Assembly: GCA_905214605.1 (NCBI GenBank)
Contig: CAJMMY010000042.1
Location: forward strand, 1-7,843
Source of the DNA: an uncultured bacterium
GTDB lineage: Bacteria > Bacillota_A > Clostridia > Oscillospirales > Oscillospiraceae
Direction: 5' to 3'
DNA length: 7,843 nt
Shown here: in pieces, positions 5,601 through 7,843 of the stretch
Layout: each line of letters starts with the position of its first letter
How positions within the stretch are numbered: the stretch's first letter is position 1
Notes under the pieces: model-generated
Database searches by the model: none
The model's input: the letters and a program-made list of their open reading frames with translations, nothing else
What the model was told of the DNA's origin: nothing
Made by a program: the position numbers and the translations under genes

Positions 5601-7376
5601 TTGAAATTCGCATGGTTTTTACCCGTGCTGTTGGCCGGATACCTGATTTGGGTAGGCATGCCCTTTGCAATCGCCTGCGCAGAGCAGACCCTTGGGCAAA
5701 ATCGCGGCAAACAAACCTTTATGACCCGGGTGGACGCCCTGCTGCTGTTGGCAATTATGCTGATTTACGGCGGAACGGCCTTTTATGATTTGGGCGATAC
5801 CGCCGCACCCCAGACGTTTTACGAATTTCCCGCTGCCGGCAGCAGCGTAACCCTGGAGCTGTCGGAGCCGGAAGTCGTTTCCGAAGTGCTGTATTACACC
5901 GGACTGAATACCGGCAGCTATACCCTTTCCGTTTCCATGGACGGAGACGCCTGGCGGGACGTTGCCACGCTGGAGCAAAAGCACTCCATGCTGTTTTCCT
6001 GGCGGGTGCCGGAAACCGGGGCATTTGCCGCCCGATATGTCCGTCTGACCGCAGACAACCGGCTGTTTTTGGGGTCCTTTGTCCTCCGCGATGCAAAGGG
6101 GAATCCCATTGCCCTCACCGCTCAAGACAGCAGTGCCGAAGCGCTGTTGGACGAATCGGAGGTGACGCCGGAATCCCCCAGTTATCGGAACAGCACCTAT
6201 TTTGACGAGATTTATCACGCCCGCACCGCTTATGAAAACGTAACCAACGTCTATCCCTATGAGATTTCTCACCCGCCCTTGGGCAAGCTGATTCTCTCCG
6301 TGGGCATTCGGCTCTTCGGCATGACGCCCTTTGGCTGGCGCTGCATGGGCACCCTCACCGGTGTGCTGATGCTGCCGGTGCTGTATCTGCTGCTGAAACG
6401 GATGTTCGGCTCCACGGAAATTTCCGCCTGCGGTACGGTGATTTTCGCCTTTGACTTCATGCATTTTGTTCAGACGCGCATTGCCACCATCGACAGCTAT
6501 GCGGTGTTCTTCATTTTGCTGATGTATTATTTTATGTATCGCTTTGTCACGGAGCGGAAATTGAGCTGTCTGGCACTGTCCGGCATCAGCTTTGGTCTGG
6601 GCGCTGCCAGTAAATGGACCTGCATCTACGCCGGTGCCGGGTTGGCGGTGCTGTGGCTGCTCCATTGGATTTTCCGGCTCCGCCGGGAAAAAGACGCAGG
6701 CGCTTTTGTCAAAAACGTTCTCTTCTGTCTGGTATTTTTTGTGGTGCTCCCCGGGTGCATTTATTATATGAGCTATTACCCCTACGGCAAAGCCATCGGC
6801 TTGCAGGGTGTTTCCATGTATTTTGACCCGGACTATGCAAAGCTGGTCTGGAACAATCAGGTCAGTATGCTCACCTATCACGTGGGTGTCAATGCCAGCC
6901 ACCCCTATTCTTCCCGGTGGTATCAGTGGATTTTCGATGCCCGGCCCATTCTATACTATTTGAATTATGGCTCCGGGGATATGAAAAGCGCCATTGCCGC
7001 CTTTGTCAGCCCCCTGCTGTGCTGGGGCGGAATCTTTGCCATCGTCGGCATGGTGTATCTCACATTCTGGAAACGGGACAAAAAAGCCGGGTTCATTTTA
7101 ATCGGCTATCTGGCGCAGCTGGTGCCTTGGATGTTTATTGGCCGCATTACGTTTGAATACCACTACTTTGCCTGCACGGTGTTCCTGCTGCTGGCTGTCT
7201 GCTATGTGCTGGACGTCATTGTCCGCACCGGAAAGCACGGAAAACGGTATCTGTATTCCTTCACCGGACTGTCTGTCCTGCTGTTTGCGGCATACTATCC
7301 GGTGCTGTCCGGAATGTGGGCTACCATGGGCTACACGGGAAATTTCCTTCGCTGGTTCCCCTCTTGGCCGTTATGA
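5601..7376 (+). CDS. Dolichyl-phosphate-mannose-protein mannosyltransferase family protein (GT39/PMT) with discoidin-like domain
   Basis: A 591-residue membrane glycosyltransferase of the PMT fold. Such enzymes move a sugar, usually mannose from a polyprenyl phosphate carrier, to protein at the outer face of the membrane. The family's acidic pair is D202-E203 in YFDEIYH, followed by HPPLGK (224-229). About ten to eleven membrane segments are visible, starting at about 5-26 and 44-60. The C-terminal part matches the PMT_4TMC region, with HPYSSRWYQW (434-443) and RPILYY (448-453). Between the second helix and the DE motif lies a soluble stretch of about 110 residues (70-180) with beta-rich, discoidin (F5/8 type C)-like features: a VSMDGDAWRDV segment (111-121) and ARYVRLT (144-150). 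The start is TTG 5601, 12 bases after AAGGAG (5583-5588), placing the first helix at the N-terminus. Earlier in-frame codons precede the transcription start. No terminator follows, so rpiB may receive read-through. The acceptor protein and sugar are unknown. Confidence 0.88.
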   Translation: MKFAWFLPVLLAGYLIWVGMPFAIACAEQTLGQNRGKQTFMTRVDALLLLAIMLIYGGTAFYDLGDTAAPQTFYEFPAAGSSVTLELSEPEVVSEVLYYTGLNTGSYTLSVSMDGDAWRDVATLEQKHSMLFSWRVPETGAFAARYVRLTADNRLFLGSFVLRDAKGNPIALTAQDSSAEALLDESEVTPESPSYRNSTYFDEIYHARTAYENVTNVYPYEISHPPLGKLILSVGIRLFGMTPFGWRCMGTLTGVLMLPVLYLLLKRMFGSTEISACGTVIFAFDFMHFVQTRIATIDSYAVFFILLMYYFMYRFVTERKLSCLALSGISFGLGAASKWTCIYAGAGLAVLWLLHWIFRLRREKDAGAFVKNVLFCLVFFVVLPGCIYYMSYYPYGKAIGLQGVSMYFDPDYAKLVWNNQVSMLTYHVGVNASHPYSSRWYQWIFDARPILYYLNYGSGDMKSAIAAFVSPLLCWGGIFAIVGMVYLTFWKRDKKAGFILIGYLAQLVPWMFIGRITFEYHYFACTVFLLLAVCYVLDVIVRTGKHGKRYLYSFTGLSVLLFAAYYPVLSGMWATMGYTGNFLRWFPSWPL

Positions 7377-7405
7377 TTGACGGCAAGCCATTTTCAAGCT
7401 ATAAT
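7377..7405 (+). promoter_or_regulatory. Strong sigma-A promoter of rpiB
   Basis: TTGACG (7377-7382), a 17-base spacer and a perfect TATAAT (7400-7405). The -35 box begins on the base after the PMT stop codon. Transcription should start near 7412, giving a leader of about 51 bases with a small hairpin CGGCA-TTA-TGCCG (7431-7443) just upstream of the ribosome binding site. Confidence 0.8.
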
Positions 7406-7462
7406 AAACCGACAAAATAAGAATATGTTACGGCATTATGCCGCAGAAAGGAAACGATTATC

Positions 7463-7843
7463 ATGATTGCTTTGGGCTGCGACCACGGCGGATTTGCGCT
7501 GAAACAGGAAATTATGAAACATCTGGAAGAAAAAGGCCTGGAATACAAGGACTACGGCACCTACACGGAGGATAGCTGCGACTATCCCGTTTACGGCGAG
7601 GCTGTGGGCCGGGCAGTGGCCAGCGGCGAGTGCGAGCGGGGTATTATCATCTGCGGCACCGGCATCGGCATTTCCATCGCCGCCAACAAGGTCAAGGGTG
7701 TGCGGGCTGCGCTGTGCGGCGATTGTTTCTCCGCTGAGATGACCCGGAAACACAACGATGCAAACGTTCTGGCAATGGGCGCTCGTGTTGTGGGCCCCGG
7801 TCTGGCGCTGAAAATCGTGGACACCTTCCTGGAAAACGAGTTT
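7463..7843 (+). CDS. rpiB: Ribose-5-phosphate isomerase B (3' end cut by window)
   Basis: Cytoplasmic enzyme of the non-oxidative pentose phosphate pathway that interconverts ribose 5-phosphate and ribulose 5-phosphate; the wider RpiB/LacAB family also includes allose- and galactose-6-phosphate isomerases. The 127 visible residues open with MIALGCDHGG, the conserved substrate-binding D7-H8. They continue with ICGTGIG (63-69), in which C64 is the expected catalytic base, and RKHND (95-99), whose H97 matches the ring-opening histidine. The usual length is about 145-150 residues, so about 20 are missing beyond the window. The start is ATG 7463, with AAAGGA (7447-7452) 10 bases upstream. It has its own promoter and may also be read from the PMT gene 86 bases before it. 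Confidence 0.95.
   Translation, partial: MIALGCDHGGFALKQEIMKHLEEKGLEYKDYGTYTEDSCDYPVYGEAVGRAVASGECERGIIICGTGIGISIAANKVKGVRAALCGDCFSAEMTRKHNDANVLAMGARVVGPGLALKIVDTFLENEF

Noticed and set aside
5619..6902. A 427-codon open frame on the minus strand opposite the PMT gene
   Set aside because: It is antisense to conserved PMT motifs, has low-complexity Gly/His/Gln composition and no ribosome binding site of note.

Overview
The window looks like chromosomal DNA of a low-GC-lineage Gram-positive anaerobe with a moderately high GC content, most likely a gut Clostridia member of the Oscillospiraceae/Ruminococcaceae type. This is inferred from ribonuclease Y, strong AGGAGG-type ribosome binding sites, sigma-A promoters of the TTGACA-17-TATAAT form, intrinsic terminators with long stems, and a PfoR-like PTS IIC protein and a YwaF-type membrane protein typical of Firmicutes. 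I see no insertion sequence, phage gene, tRNA, rRNA or CRISPR array. All six genes appear intact except the last, which is cut by the window end.

Layout: (1) a bidirectional terminator at 6-43; (2) a voltage-gated-type potassium channel on the minus strand (72-1283) with two C-terminal RCK_C domains; (3) a divergent intergenic region with one promoter each way; (4) a plus-strand YwaF/TMEM164-family membrane protein (1502-2257); (5) a PfoR/PTS_EIIC_2 membrane protein (2356-3423) with its own near-consensus promoter, a long operator-like palindrome at the start of transcription, and a terminator (3448-3483); (6) ribonuclease Y on the minus strand (3696-5243), with its own terminator at 3653-3684 and a long structured leader (about 5299-5442); (7) a divergent plus-strand protein O-mannosyltransferase (PMT, GT39) gene from a TTG start at 5601 to 7376, carrying an unusual extracytoplasmic discoidin-like domain; (8) rpiB (7463 to the window end), with its own promoter starting on the base after the upstream stop codon.

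The genes do not form a pathway. They look like separate transcription units: a K+ channel, a possible lipid-modifying membrane protein, an orphan transporter or sensor, the main mRNA-decay endonuclease, a surface glycosylation enzyme and a pentose phosphate isomerase. Four of the five non-rny protein-coding genes encode polytopic membrane proteins.

The signals most worth following are the rny leader, which can form mutually exclusive helices around a weak terminator-like hairpin; the palindrome at the PfoR-like gene's transcription start, built of two inverted TACAnnTGTC half-operators; the discoidin-like insert in the PMT protein; and the channel with duplicated RCK_C but no visible RCK_N domain.
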